DNA of 64,000 nucleotides from Janthinobacterium sp. 17J80-10 (GCF_004114795.1 NZ_CP035311.1:434001-498000); one strand, 5' to 3'; shown: positions 45,566 to 54,943, numbered from the stretch's first letter. The notes: a model not told the origin generated them from the letters alone. Made by a program: numbers and translations.

Positions 45566-45949
45566 ATGACCACCTTCAAAAAAGCCATCCTCTATACCGA
45601 TTCCGACGGCCGCGCCAAATTCCGTGAAGACGAGGTCGCCCTCACCGAAGGCACGCCGCAAGCCATGCTCTCGCCGCTGTTTCCCTCCGCCGGTTACCAG
45701 TTGCGCCAGAGCCCCGTGGGTTTTCGCAGCCAGTTCCATTGCACCACGGCCTCGCAATGGCTGTTCGTCCTGAGTGGCCAGATGGAAATCGGCCTGCAGG
45801 ATGGCACGTCGCGCATCTTTGGTCCCGGCGAGCATTTTTACTCAGATGATACCTTGCCCGCAGGCGCAACTTTCGACCCTGCCGTGCACGGCCACTGGAG
45901 CCGGCAAGTCGGCGACACGCCGCTGGTCACCCTGTTCGTCCGCACCTAG
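45566..45949 (+). CDS. Small cupin-domain protein
   Basis: A 127-residue single-domain protein of the cupin fold. The segment FHCTTASQWLFVLSGQMEIGL is cupin motif 1 with the usual His partly replaced, and GPGEHFYSDD with HGHWSR forms the second half. Roles of such proteins range from sugar binding to metal dioxygenase; none can be given. Its last codon overlaps the convergent helicase stop in the sequence CTAG, so both genes end within four shared bases. The ATG follows a short AT-rich gap with no strong ribosome site. Confidence 0.75.
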   Translation: MTTFKKAILYTDSDGRAKFREDEVALTEGTPQAMLSPLFPSAGYQLRQSPVGFRSQFHCTTASQWLFVLSGQMEIGLQDGTSRIFGPGEHFYSDDTLPAGATFDPAVHGHWSRQVGDTPLVTLFVRT

Positions 45950-47922
45950 CGGCTCGGTTTCTGCCGCCGGCGCAAGGCGGTGTTCTGCGCCTGCAGCATC
46001 GCATCCACCCGCTCCGATGCCTGGCGCGCCAGTTCATGCGCCAGCTCGCCATCCGGAAAATGCTCGGGAATGCGAAAACTCAGCCAGGCGTACGCTGAAT
46101 ACCTGCGGCAGGTATCCTCCACTTCCTGCAGGTTTTGTCGTGACATCTCGTACGGATCGCGCTGCAGCGTGCAGGATTTGCGCTTGGCCAGGCTGCGCGC
46201 CCATCCTTCCCAGACCTGGTGCAGCGACGGAATGCGCGATGAAATCGGCACCAGCGACAGCGTGAATTTTTCCGCCACCGACAGCGCCAGAGTATCGAGC
46301 CACATTGCCCGCTCCATTTGTTCGTCGGTGATGCGCGGATAGAAAAAGCCGTCGGGCACGTCGATATTGTGCACGAAGCGTTTGAACAGGCGCGCCAGCG
46401 CTTGCTCGCCCGTGACCGAAGAAATCCGGTGCAAATGCTCGATCGACGGCGCCACGGCGAAGCCGCTAGCGGGAATCGGCGGAATTTTTTCCTTCAGCAG
46501 GGAGCGCATGACCTGATGGGTGTCGTCGTCATAGCCGGCAACGAAGCCTTCCTCATGCACGCCGAATCGTCCGGCACGGCCGGCAATTTGCCGTGCCAGC
46601 GCCACCGGCACTTCTTCCTCTTCGACGCCGTTGAATTTCACGTACGTGGTCATGACGATGCGCTCGATCGGCAGGTTCAGGCCCATGGCAATCGCATCGG
46701 TGCCGATGACGATCTCGGCGCTGCCGTCGCGAAAGCGCGCCGCCTGCGCCTGGCGCACCTCCGGCGAGAGGTTTCCGTAAATGGTGGCGACAGAATGTCC
46801 CTGTTCCGCAATCATGTCGCGCCACATCAGCACGTCGCGCCGCGAAAAGGCAATCACGGCGTCGCCCGGCCGCAGGTTGCGCAATTTCTTGACCGGCCCG
46901 GCTTCCATGGTGAGCGGCGCCTTGCGCTTCAGGACATGCACTTCGAGCGGACATTCCAGGCGCTCGGCCAGCGCCTCGATGGCGCGCCGCGCTTCCAGCG
47001 CGCCGACCAGGTATACCACGCCGGCCGGTGCGCCGCAGACCGCCGCCGTCCAGGCCGCGCCGCGGTCGCGGTCGGCCAGCATCTGGATTTCATCGATGAC
47101 CGCGACATCCACGCGCGTCCTCGGGTCGAGCATTTCCACGGTGCTGGCCACATGGGTGGCGCCTTCGGTGATCCGGCGCTCTTCGCCGGTGATGAGGTTG
47201 ACCTTGAGTTCCTTGCCGTGCGGCCTGGCTTCGCGCAGGCGCTCGTAGTTTTCCAGTGCCAGCAGGCGCAAGGGTGCCAGGTACAGGCCGGTCTTTGCCT
47301 TGATCAAGGCTTCCATCGCCTGGTGTGTCTTGCCGGAATTGGTTGGTCCCAGGAGCGCAATGAAGCGGCGCGGCAGGCGGCGCGCCATTTCGAAGGACGC
47401 CGGATATTCCGCCAGGTTGATGCTTTCGCGGGTGAGCGCGGCATGCCGCTCTTCCTGCTGCCGCTCGACGGCGTGTTCCAGGCGCTGTTCGATGCGCTCG
47501 AAGACCTGGGGCGCCGGCATTGAAGCCGGCGCGTCGGCCAGCGTGTTTAACAAGGCCAGCGGATCGATGCCGGCATCCTCGGCCTCTGCCAGGATTTTTC
47601 CGGCAAAGGCGACGACGCTGCGGCGCAATTCTTCGAAGGCTTCGGGATGGACGCGCTCCCTGACCAGTTCGAGTTGGCCCTCGGGACCCAGCTTGCGCCA
47701 TTTGGATGGCTTGGCCAATACGCCATGGCGCGGCACCAGCGCGTACGGCACCTGCAGGCCGCCCGCCTCGGCGATGCCCGAAAAGCGCACAATCACGCTG
47801 CCTTCCAGCTTGAGCAATTCGGCGCCGAAATTTTGCGCGTGCAACTCCGGCGTATCAGGTCCTGCCCCGTTTGGTGTCATTGGCAAGGAATCGGACGCAG
47901 TAGGAGTAGGCGGCATTTTCAA
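45946..47922 (-). CDS. Suv3-like DExH-box RNA helicase
   Basis: A 658-residue helicase of the Ski2/Suv3 branch. After about 180 poorly conserved residues come motif I GPTNSGKTHQA, motif II DEIQM (DExH-type), the GDAVIAFSRRD of the second RecA fold, and motif VI QIAGRAGRFG. A C-terminal helical region of about 180 residues matches the Suv3 C-terminal domain. In mitochondria Suv3 unwinds RNA for a degradosome; bacterial homologues probably act in RNA decay. It is transcribed toward the cupin gene with overlapping stops. The role here is inferred from family. Confidence 0.85.
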   Translation of the reverse strand: MKMPPTPTASDSLPMTPNGAGPDTPELHAQNFGAELLKLEGSVIVRFSGIAEAGGLQVPYALVPRHGVLAKPSKWRKLGPEGQLELVRERVHPEAFEELRRSVVAFAGKILAEAEDAGIDPLALLNTLADAPASMPAPQVFERIEQRLEHAVERQQEERHAALTRESINLAEYPASFEMARRLPRRFIALLGPTNSGKTHQAMEALIKAKTGLYLAPLRLLALENYERLREARPHGKELKVNLITGEERRITEGATHVASTVEMLDPRTRVDVAVIDEIQMLADRDRGAAWTAAVCGAPAGVVYLVGALEARRAIEALAERLECPLEVHVLKRKAPLTMEAGPVKKLRNLRPGDAVIAFSRRDVLMWRDMIAEQGHSVATIYGNLSPEVRQAQAARFRDGSAEIVIGTDAIAMGLNLPIERIVMTTYVKFNGVEEEEVPVALARQIAGRAGRFGVHEEGFVAGYDDDTHQVMRSLLKEKIPPIPASGFAVAPSIEHLHRISSVTGEQALARLFKRFVHNIDVPDGFFYPRITDEQMERAMWLDTLALSVAEKFTLSLVPISSRIPSLHQVWEGWARSLAKRKSCTLQRDPYEMSRQNLQEVEDTCRRYSAYAWLSFRIPEHFPDGELAHELARQASERVDAMLQAQNTALRRRQKPSR

Positions 47923-48205
47923 TATCGATTGAGCGGATTTTGCGGCAGCGCGAACTTGGGTTGCAATCTCCCCAGACCTGCCGATAGTTAGCCTACACTA
48001 CAGTGTGAAGATAAAAAAGCCTGCTGTTTTTTGGCATCAAGGTTTTAAACTTTTTTTAAAAAAAGAAGCCTTAAGATATTTTCGGCTGATCAGAGTCACG
48101 AGCGTTGAAGGCGGCGTGATATAGCCACACTGCAACATCGCAATCCGCATGGTTTGAATAAAACGATGACTGGCGAGACGGTTTCATTACTTCGGGCATT
48201 TTCAT
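47923..48205. other. Intergenic region with runs of A and T
   Basis: 283 bases between the divergent helicase and cyclic-di-GMP genes. It contains several homopolymer tracts: AAAAAA near 48012, TTTTTT near 48027 and the perfect palindrome CTTTTTTTAAAAAAAG at 48050-48065. The phased tracts suggest bent DNA or a promoter region. No gene is seen. Confidence 0.4.
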
Positions 48206-50818
48206 ATGAATAAAAAAGATCCATCGAAAAATGGCATGGATCTCGGGGTATTGGTGAACGCTTCACCTTTTCCCTATTTGTTACTGACGACCCGCTTTAT
48301 CATTCTCGGTGCCAATGATGCCTATCTTCGCCTGACCGGGCGATTACGCGAAGAAATTGCCGGGCGCAATCTGTTTGACGCTTTCCCGCTTGATCCCCGT
48401 GAGCCGGATACGACGCATGCCGATGTCTTGCAGGCCTCCTTGTTACGGGCAATAACAACACGCCAGCCCGACCATCTTGCTGTCGTGAAATATAACATTC
48501 CGGTGCATACCGCCGCAGGCCTGGCATTCGAAGAACGTTACTGGAGCCTGATCCATACGCCGGTTCTCGATCAGCAAGGGGACGTGGCGTTTGTGATTCA
48601 AAATCCGATCGATGTGACAGAGCTTGTCCGTTTGCAACAAGACGGGCAAGGACGCACTGTGCAAGGTGATGTGGATTATCAGATTGCCGGCAGCGTATTC
48701 AGTCGTGCCCAGGCGCTGGAAGCAACCAACCGGATGCTCGACAAGGAGCGTGAACATCTCCTGAACCTGTTCCGCCAGGCCCCCGGTTTTGTGGCCATTG
48801 TCCGTGGTCCGGAGCATGTGGTCGACATGGTCAATGAATCGTTTTATCAACTCGTGGGCCACCGCGACATTGTCGGCAAGCCGGTAAGAGACGCCTTGCC
48901 GGAGTTGTCCGGGCAAGGCTACGATGGCTTGCTGGACAAGGTCTTCAGGGAGGGCACGGCCTTTGTCGGGCGGCAAATGAAGATCATGTTGCAGTTGTAC
49001 CGCGATGCCCCGCTGACCGAACGGTATGTCGACTTCGTTTGCCAGCCAATTAGCGGTGCCAAGAATGAAACTGCCGGCATTTTCATCCAAGGCCAGGATG
49101 TGACCGACCAGAAGCGCGCGCAGGATGCGCTCCAGGCAAGCCATGAGCGCTGGGAACGGGCAGTGGAAGGCACCGGCGATGGCCTCTGGGACTGGGACAT
49201 GATGACGGGGGAATTGCTTTATTCAAAGCGTTTCAGGGAGATGTTCGGCTACAGCGAGGAAGACTTTCCCGACCGCATTGAATCCTGGTCGAGCCGCATC
49301 CATCCGCACGACCTGCCCGTGGCGATGGCTCTGCTCGATACCGCGATCCGCAGCAGAGACCCGGTAGCGCTGGAATATCGCTTCCTGTGCCGCGACGGCA
49401 GCTGGAAGTGGGTACGCTCCCGCGGTGTCGCGATCGGGCACGACAAGAATGGCAAGCCATCGCGCATGACGGGCACGATCAGCGATATTTCTGAAAAAAG
49501 GGAATCCGAGGAACGCATCTGGTACCAGGCCAATTTTGATGCGCTCACAGGACTGCCGAACCGGCGCCTGTTTCGCGACAGGCTGGACCAGGAAGTCAAA
49601 AAGGCGGCACGCGCCGAGCATTCGCTCTGCCTGATGTTCATCGACCTGGACCGCTTCAAGGAAGTCAATGACCTGATGGGGCACGACACCGGCGACCAGT
49701 TGCTGGTGGAAGCTGCACAGCGCCTTGCCGGATGTGTCAGGTCGTCCGATACGGTGGCCAGGCTGGGTGGCGACGAATTCACGGTCATCCTTACCGAGCT
49801 TTCCGACCTGTCCTATGTCGAGAATGTCGCGCAGAAAATACTCGAGCGTCTTGCTGCGCCTTTTCTCCTGAACCAGCAAACGGTCTATGTTTCGGCCAGC
49901 GTGGGCATCACCCTCTACCAGGCAGATGCCACGACGTCGGAACAACTCATCAGCAATGCCGACCAGGCCATGTATGCAGCCAAGAATGCGGGGCGCAACC
50001 AGTTTCGCTACTTCACGCCGTCGATGCAGGAAAGGGCGCAACATCGCCTGCGCCTGGCCAATGACTTGCGCAAGGCATTGGCCGCCGGCGAGCTGGAAGT
50101 GGTGTACCAGCCGGTAGTGAATCTGGCCACGGGGCGTATCGCCAAGGCAGAGGCCCTGTTGCGCTGGAATCATCCCACGCTGGGCCGGGTCGCGCCGGCG
50201 CATTTCATTCCGATTGCAGAAGAGACTGGCCTGATCAATGAAATCGGCGACTGGGTATTCAAGCAGGCTGCCAAATGCTCGCGGCAATGGCAGGAACATT
50301 TGGGCAAAGCCGTGCAGATCAGCGTCAATGCCTCGCCTGCGCAGATTCGCTCGACCGTGCCGGGAGTGAACTGGCTGAAGTACCTGGAAATGCTTGGATT
50401 ATTGGGCAGCAGCATTGTGGTGGAAATCACCGAAGGCTTGCTGCTGAATGCATCGACAACGGTCGCCGACAAGCTGTTCGAGTACCGCGATGCCGGCATC
50501 CAGGTTGCCATCGACGATTTTGGCACAGGGTATTCGTCGATGCAGTACCTGAAAAAATTCGATATCGATTACCTGAAAATCGATCAGTCCTTCGTGCGCG
50601 ACATGGTGACCGATGCCAGCGACCGCACCATCGTCAAATCGATCATCGTCATGGCCCACGAGCTTGGCTTGCAAGTCATCGCCGAAGGCATTGAAAACGA
50701 CGAGCAAAAAGAATTGCTGCGCACGGCGGGGTGTGATTACGCCCAGGGGTTCCTGTTTTCAAAGGGGATCAATCCTGAGGCATTCGAACAATTAATGGTG
50801 CGGGAGGCGTCGCACTAG
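48206..50818 (+). CDS. PAS-GGDEF-EAL protein (cyclic-di-GMP synthesis and turnover)
   Basis: An 870-residue protein with three N-terminal PAS-like sensor domains (about 15-140, 185-305 and 310-435, the last with WDWDMMTGELLYSKRF). A GGDEF domain follows (about 440-605), with an intact RLGGDEF site near 520 and an RxxD inhibitory site (RSSD) five residues before it. The EAL domain (about 620-865) has EALLRW, VEITEG, DDFGTGYSS, LKIDQSF and VIAEGIE, the residues needed for phosphodiesterase activity. It therefore has both catalytic sites apparently intact. It would sense a cytosolic cue and set cyclic-di-GMP levels that govern motility and biofilm. Confidence 0.92.
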   Translation: MNKKDPSKNGMDLGVLVNASPFPYLLLTTRFIILGANDAYLRLTGRLREEIAGRNLFDAFPLDPREPDTTHADVLQASLLRAITTRQPDHLAVVKYNIPVHTAAGLAFEERYWSLIHTPVLDQQGDVAFVIQNPIDVTELVRLQQDGQGRTVQGDVDYQIAGSVFSRAQALEATNRMLDKEREHLLNLFRQAPGFVAIVRGPEHVVDMVNESFYQLVGHRDIVGKPVRDALPELSGQGYDGLLDKVFREGTAFVGRQMKIMLQLYRDAPLTERYVDFVCQPISGAKNETAGIFIQGQDVTDQKRAQDALQASHERWERAVEGTGDGLWDWDMMTGELLYSKRFREMFGYSEEDFPDRIESWSSRIHPHDLPVAMALLDTAIRSRDPVALEYRFLCRDGSWKWVRSRGVAIGHDKNGKPSRMTGTISDISEKRESEERIWYQANFDALTGLPNRRLFRDRLDQEVKKAARAEHSLCLMFIDLDRFKEVNDLMGHDTGDQLLVEAAQRLAGCVRSSDTVARLGGDEFTVILTELSDLSYVENVAQKILERLAAPFLLNQQTVYVSASVGITLYQADATTSEQLISNADQAMYAAKNAGRNQFRYFTPSMQERAQHRLRLANDLRKALAAGELEVVYQPVVNLATGRIAKAEALLRWNHPTLGRVAPAHFIPIAEETGLINEIGDWVFKQAAKCSRQWQEHLGKAVQISVNASPAQIRSTVPGVNWLKYLEMLGLLGSSIVVEITEGLLLNASTTVADKLFEYRDAGIQVAIDDFGTGYSSMQYLKKFDIDYLKIDQSFVRDMVTDASDRTIVKSIIVMAHELGLQVIAEGIENDEQKELLRTAGCDYAQGFLFSKGINPEAFEQLMVREASH

Positions 50819-50824
50819 CCCGTC

Positions 50825-51055
50825 TTACTTGCGGAATGCCTTGGGATTGGACTTGTTGCGCTGTTCGTAAATCGTCTTCGCATCCAGTTCCGCACGCTCT
50901 TGCGTACGCATTTCAGGCTTGTCGTCGTGCAAGCTGAAAAAATCTCCAGCCTGTGCGCGCACCACGAATTTCACCGCATCGGCTTCGCTGACGTTGTACT
51001 TCTCATAAATCAGCGTGGTGACTTCATCCAGGTATTCTTCGTAAGTCATCGTCAT
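50825..51055 (-). CDS. Small hypothetical protein
   Basis: A 76-residue acidic and basic mixed protein (MTMTYEEYLDEVTTLIYEKY at its start, ending NPKAFRK) with no signal peptide, membrane helix or recognised domain. Predicted mostly helical. GGAGT lies 6 bases before the ATG at 51055, a good start. Convergent with the cyclic-di-GMP protein, stops 6 bases apart. Codon use is normal for the window. Confidence 0.65.
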   Translation of the reverse strand: MTMTYEEYLDEVTTLIYEKYNVSEADAVKFVVRAQAGDFFSLHDDKPEMRTQERAELDAKTIYEQRNKSNPKAFRK

Positions 51056-51188
51056 CGCATTACTCCAATCCAGTCATTATTTCGCTGCTGCAGCGCTTCT
51101 TGCCGCCTTTCCCCGCCATTTTGAACCATAACGGCCTATCGCACCTGCAGTTTTGCACGCCCATGTTTGCATTTCCTGAAAATGCCGA

Positions 51189-51217
51189 TTGTGCGAAACC
51201 CCAATGCGCGGTATTAT
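51189..51217 (+). promoter_or_regulatory. Candidate promoter of the initiator tRNA gene
   Basis: TTGTGC at 51189-51194 and TATTAT at 51212-51217 are 17 bases apart, a good sigma-70 pair. The -10 box ends only 5 bases before the mature tRNA 5' end, so transcription would start nearly at base 1 of the tRNA; that is unusual for a processed tRNA and limits confidence. Confidence 0.35.
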
Positions 51218-51222
51218 TCGCC

Positions 51223-51299
51223 TGCGGGGTGGAGCAGTCTGGCAGCTCGTCGGGCTCATAACCCGAAGGTCACAGGTTCAAATCCTGTCCCCGCAACCA
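51223..51299 (+). tRNA. Initiator tRNA-Met (anticodon CAT)
   Basis: A 77-base cloverleaf with encoded CCA (51297-51299). The anticodon is CAT at 51257-51259 and the anticodon stem has the three consecutive G:C pairs (GGG/CCC) that mark an initiator tRNA. The acceptor stem pairs TGCGGGG with CCCCGCA, so position 1 is U and pairs with A72; bacterial initiators usually keep a C1-A72 mismatch. D-, T- and variable-loop sequences are standard. A strong hairpin terminator follows 8 bases downstream. Confidence 0.95.
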
Positions 51300-51306
51300 G
51301 ATACCG

Positions 51307-51339
51307 CAAAAGCCCGACGCAGCCAGTCGGGCTTTTTGC
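51307..51339 (+). terminator. Intrinsic terminator after the initiator tRNA
   Basis: AAAGCCCGAC (51309-51318) and GTCGGGCTTT (51326-51335) form a perfect 10-bp stem with a 7-base loop, followed by TTGC and preceded by A residues. The T tract overlaps the stem end. Confidence 0.85.
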
Positions 51340-51419
51340 TTTCTGCGGTCTGCCCAGAAATCCTGCCCTTGCCGGCCAGCCTGCTAGACTGTCTTACCCT
51401 CACACCGGGAAGCACCCTC

Positions 51420-52805
51420 ATGAATGACACCGCATTTGCCAGCCTGCCGCTGGCGCCGGCCCTGCTGGCCAACCTCGAATCGCTCGGCTACCTTGAGATG
51501 ACGCCGATCCAGGCCAAGACCCTGCCGGTGGCAATCGAAGGCCGCGACCTGATCGCCCAGGCCAAGACCGGCAGCGGCAAGACCGCCGCGTTCGGCATCA
51601 GCATCCTGCGCAAGCTCAATCCGACCTGGTTTGCCATCCAGGCGCTGGTGCTGTGTCCGACGCGCGAGCTGGCCGACCAGGTGGCCAATGAATTGCGCCG
51701 CCTGGCGCGCTTTGCCGACAATATCAAGGTGCTCACGCTCTGCGGCGGCGCGCCGATGCGCCCGCAAATGGCGTCGCTGGAACATGGCGCGCATATCGTG
51801 GTCGGCACGCCGGGGCGTATTCGCGACCACCTGGGCCGCGGCAGCATCAACCTGGGCACGGTGCAAACGCTGGTGCTGGATGAGGCCGACCGCATGGTCG
51901 ACATGGGCTTTCAGGAAGAAATCGCCGGCATTGTCAGTGCTTGTCCCTCGCGCCGCCAGACCCTGCTGTTTTCCGCGACGTATCCGGACGATATCCGCAA
52001 GGTGAGCAGCCCATTCCTGATCGATCCCGTCGAAGTCTCCGCCGAGGTCCAGCACGAGGCCGGCAAGATCGAGCAGCGCTTTTACGAGATCGGTTATGAA
52101 GAGCGCAATGCGGCGGTAGCGCGCCTGCTGCGCCACTTCAAGCCGGTGTCGACGATTGCCTTTTGCAATACCAAGATCCATTGCCGCGAACTGGCCGATG
52201 AGCTGCAGGCGCAGGGCTTTTCCGCGCTGGCGCTGCACGGCGACCTGGAGCAGCGTGAACGCGATGAAATCCTGGTGCTGTTTGCCAACCGCAGCTGCTC
52301 GGTGCTGGTGGCCACCGACGTCGCCGCGCGCGGGCTGGATATCCAGTCTCTCAGCGCAGTGATCAATGTCGATGTGTCGAAAGATACCGAAGTGCACGTG
52401 CACCGCATCGGCCGCACCGGCCGCGGCCAGGAAAAGGGCCTGGCGCTGTCGCTGTGCGCGCCCAATGAAAAGAAGTGGGTCAAGCTGATCGAGGAATACC
52501 AGCACCAGCCGGCCGAGTGGCATGAACTGGCCACGCTGGAAGCCGGCCAGGGCAAGGCGCTGCAGGCGCCGATGGTGACGCTGTGCATCCAGGGCGGCAA
52601 GAAAGACAAGCTGCGCCCCGGCGACTTGCTGGGCGCGCTGACCGGCGACGCCGGTCTGACCAAGGAGCAGGTCGGCAAGATCAACGTGTTTGAATTCGTC
52701 ACTTACGTCGCGCTGGACCGGCACATTGCCGACCAGGCGTACGAGCGCCTTTCCAGCGGCAATATCAAGGGCCGCAATTTCAGGATGCGCTTTATTACCC
52801 TCTGA
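51420..52805 (+). CDS. dbpA: DbpA-type DEAD-box RNA helicase
   Basis: A 461-residue helicase. It has the Q motif (MTPIQAKTLP), motif I AKTGSGKT, motif II DEAD, motif III SAT, and HRIGRTGR, and ends in the DbpA RNA-binding domain (about 385-461, beginning MVTLCIQGGKKDKLRPGDLLGAL). In E. coli DbpA binds hairpin 92 of 23S rRNA and helps large-subunit assembly. The ATG at 51420 has GGAAG before it; the frame is open across the tRNA gene upstream, which is a shadow. It follows the tRNA terminator and precedes an exporter gene on the same strand. Confidence 0.93.
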   Translation: MNDTAFASLPLAPALLANLESLGYLEMTPIQAKTLPVAIEGRDLIAQAKTGSGKTAAFGISILRKLNPTWFAIQALVLCPTRELADQVANELRRLARFADNIKVLTLCGGAPMRPQMASLEHGAHIVVGTPGRIRDHLGRGSINLGTVQTLVLDEADRMVDMGFQEEIAGIVSACPSRRQTLLFSATYPDDIRKVSSPFLIDPVEVSAEVQHEAGKIEQRFYEIGYEERNAAVARLLRHFKPVSTIAFCNTKIHCRELADELQAQGFSALALHGDLEQRERDEILVLFANRSCSVLVATDVAARGLDIQSLSAVINVDVSKDTEVHVHRIGRTGRGQEKGLALSLCAPNEKKWVKLIEEYQHQPAEWHELATLEAGQGKALQAPMVTLCIQGGKKDKLRPGDLLGALTGDAGLTKEQVGKINVFEFVTYVALDRHIADQAYERLSSGNIKGRNFRMRFITL

Positions 52806-52819
52806 GGCCGGAAGTTGCG

Positions 52820-54217
52820 ATGGCAATAAGCACGACAGAAAATTCCCAACGCATGCTGCTGTGGCTGGTAGCGGTGGCTTTTTTCATGCAGACGCTCGAC
52901 GCCACCATCGTCAATACCGCCTTGCCGGCGATGGCGGCCAGCCTCGGCGAAAGCCCCTTGCGCATGCAATCGGTCATCATTGCCTATACCCTGGCCATGG
53001 CAACACTGATCCCCGCCTCGGGCTGGATTGCCGACCGCTTCGGCACCCGCCGGGTTTTTCTGGGGGCGCTCATCCTCTTCAGCCTCGGCTCGCTCCTGTG
53101 CGCATACGCGCCTTCCCTGTCGTGGCTGACGGCGGCCCGCGCACTCCAGGGCGCCGGCGGCGCGATGCTGCTGCCGGTTGGCCGGCTGGCCGTGCTGCGC
53201 GCCTTTCCCCGCGAGAAATTCATGCCGGCGATGACCGTCGTGGCCATCCCGGGACTGATCGGCCCCCTGCTTGGCCCGACCCTTGGCGGCTGGCTGGTCG
53301 AGTACGCATCGTGGCACTGGATCTTTCTCATCAATATCCCCATCGGCGCGCTGGGCTGCATGGCGACGCTCTCCCTGATGCCGGACTTCCGCGCCGAGAC
53401 GCGCGCGCGCTTCGACCTTGCCGGCTATGTGCTGCTGGCGGCAAGCATGGTCATGATTTCGCTGGCGCTCGATGGCCTGGCCGACCGCGGCATGCGCCAG
53501 GCTGTCGTGGTCGTGCTGATCGTCTTCGGGCTGGCGTGCCTGGCGGCGTACTGGCTGCGCGCTTCCCGTCATGCCGCGCCGCTATTTCCGCTGGCGCTCT
53601 TCAAGGTCAATTCCTTCAGCGTCGGTTCCCTGGGGAACCTGTTTGCGCGCATTGGCACCGGCAGCATGCCCTTTCTGATTCCCTTGCTGCTGCAGGTCAA
53701 GCTCGGCTATTCCGCCCTGCATGCCGGGGTGATGATGATCCCCGTGGCGATCGGCGGCATGCTGGTCAAGCGCTTTGCCACGGCGCTCGTGCGGCGCGCA
53801 GGCTACCGCAATGTCTTAATCGGCAATACCGTGCTGGTGGGCGCCTGCATTGCCAGCTTTGCGCTGTTTTCCGAAAGCCTGCCGCTGTGGTTGCGCATTG
53901 CCCAGCTGGGATTGTTTGGCGCAATTAATTCGCTGCAGTTTTCAGCGATGAATGCGGTGACCCTGAAGGACTTGCCGCCATCGCTTGCCAGCAGCGGCAA
54001 TAGCCTGCATTCCATGGTGCAAATGCTTTCCATGAGCCTGGGGGTGGCGGTCGCCGGCGGCTTGCTGGCGACTTTTACCGGCCTGCTGGCACAGCCGCAG
54101 CCGGGTGCGCCTTCGGCATTTCAGGCGACCTTTTTGTGCATGGGCGTGATTACCGCGGCGTCCGCCTGGATCTTCTGGCAGCTGCCGGCGCGCCGCCTTA
54201 ATGTTCGCGGCGAATAA
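52820..54217 (+). CDS. mdtD: MdtD-like MFS exporter (14-segment type)
   Basis: A 465-residue MFS protein of the DHA2 family. It begins LWLVAVAFFMQTLDATIVNTALPAMAASLG and continues GWIADRFGTRRVF, nearly in step with E. coli MdtD, an exporter of the mdtABCD gene group; the shared block ARALQGAGGAMLLPVGRLAVLR also matches. It is not here linked to RND genes. Its last 20 bases overlap the convergent LapA-like gene. Start ATG is 14 bases past the helicase stop, with GAGGCCGGAAG upstream. Exported substrate unknown. Confidence 0.86.
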   Translation: MAISTTENSQRMLLWLVAVAFFMQTLDATIVNTALPAMAASLGESPLRMQSVIIAYTLAMATLIPASGWIADRFGTRRVFLGALILFSLGSLLCAYAPSLSWLTAARALQGAGGAMLLPVGRLAVLRAFPREKFMPAMTVVAIPGLIGPLLGPTLGGWLVEYASWHWIFLINIPIGALGCMATLSLMPDFRAETRARFDLAGYVLLAASMVMISLALDGLADRGMRQAVVVVLIVFGLACLAAYWLRASRHAAPLFPLALFKVNSFSVGSLGNLFARIGTGSMPFLIPLLLQVKLGYSALHAGVMMIPVAIGGMLVKRFATALVRRAGYRNVLIGNTVLVGACIASFALFSESLPLWLRIAQLGLFGAINSLQFSAMNAVTLKDLPPSLASSGNSLHSMVQMLSMSLGVAVAGGLLATFTGLLAQPQPGAPSAFQATFLCMGVITAASAWIFWQLPARRLNVRGE

Positions 54218-54710
54218 TCCGTTCCGGCGTTGCGCCCGGCGGTAGCGGCGCCAGCCGGCTTTCCAGTTCGCCCATATAGGCAGCCACGGTATTGTTGGCA
54301 TCCTGCAGGGAGCCGCGCACCGATTCATCCAGCCGGTCCATGCGCGAAAGTAAGGTAACGTGCATTTCCGCCTCGTGCGTGCCGCGCGCCTGCAATTCCC
54401 CCTCGATAAATTTGCGCAATTCCGTAAAGCGCGACGCTTCGGCCTGGTCTGCCAGGGCGCGGTGCGCCTGCAGTTCGCGCGCATGGCGGCGGGTTTCCAG
54501 CAGCACGGAAGTTTGCAGGGTCACCAGATACGCCAGGAACAGCACGCTGACTGCCACTAACAGCCCCAGCATGATCAAGCCCAGCGGCGCCGTGACATTG
54601 GTAAAGCCCAGCGAGAGCGTGGTTGCCTGATTAAACGTCGGCCAGTTCAGGGCGGCAAATGCGGCGGCCACCGCCAGCGCAAGAACCAGAAATAACGTGC
54701 TGATTTTCAT
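54198..54710 (-). CDS. LapA-like inner-membrane protein with coiled-coil tail
   Basis: A 170-residue protein with two membrane helices near the N-terminus (about 4-22 and 42-65) followed by a helical coiled-coil region (about 75-155), the shape of the LapA/YciS-type assembly proteins. No enzyme motif is seen. The ATG at 54710 with GGAGAAC before it is chosen; the frame stays open 35 codons upstream without a start site. Its stop overlaps mdtD by 20 bases on the opposite strand. Function inferred from topology only. Confidence 0.65.
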   Translation of the reverse strand: MKISTLFLVLALAVAAAFAALNWPTFNQATTLSLGFTNVTAPLGLIMLGLLVAVSVLFLAYLVTLQTSVLLETRRHARELQAHRALADQAEASRFTELRKFIEGELQARGTHEAEMHVTLLSRMDRLDESVRGSLQDANNTVAAYMGELESRLAPLPPGATPERIIRREH

Positions 54711-54943
54711 GGTGTTCTCCTTGAGGAAACCACAAGTGCATTCTTGCAAGTCGGTACGTCCTGTTGCAGGAGATGTACTTCTACAGACTCCCACGTTGCG
54801 CGAGCGTTCATCCATCGGATTCAGATATAGGCCAGGCTTATGTCTGATATCAATGTTTTTCCTATTTTCTTCCGTGCAGAAACTATTTCTAACGGGCAGG
54901 TATCACAGGGGCTTCCTGAAAACATTATTGCCCCTCGATAAAA

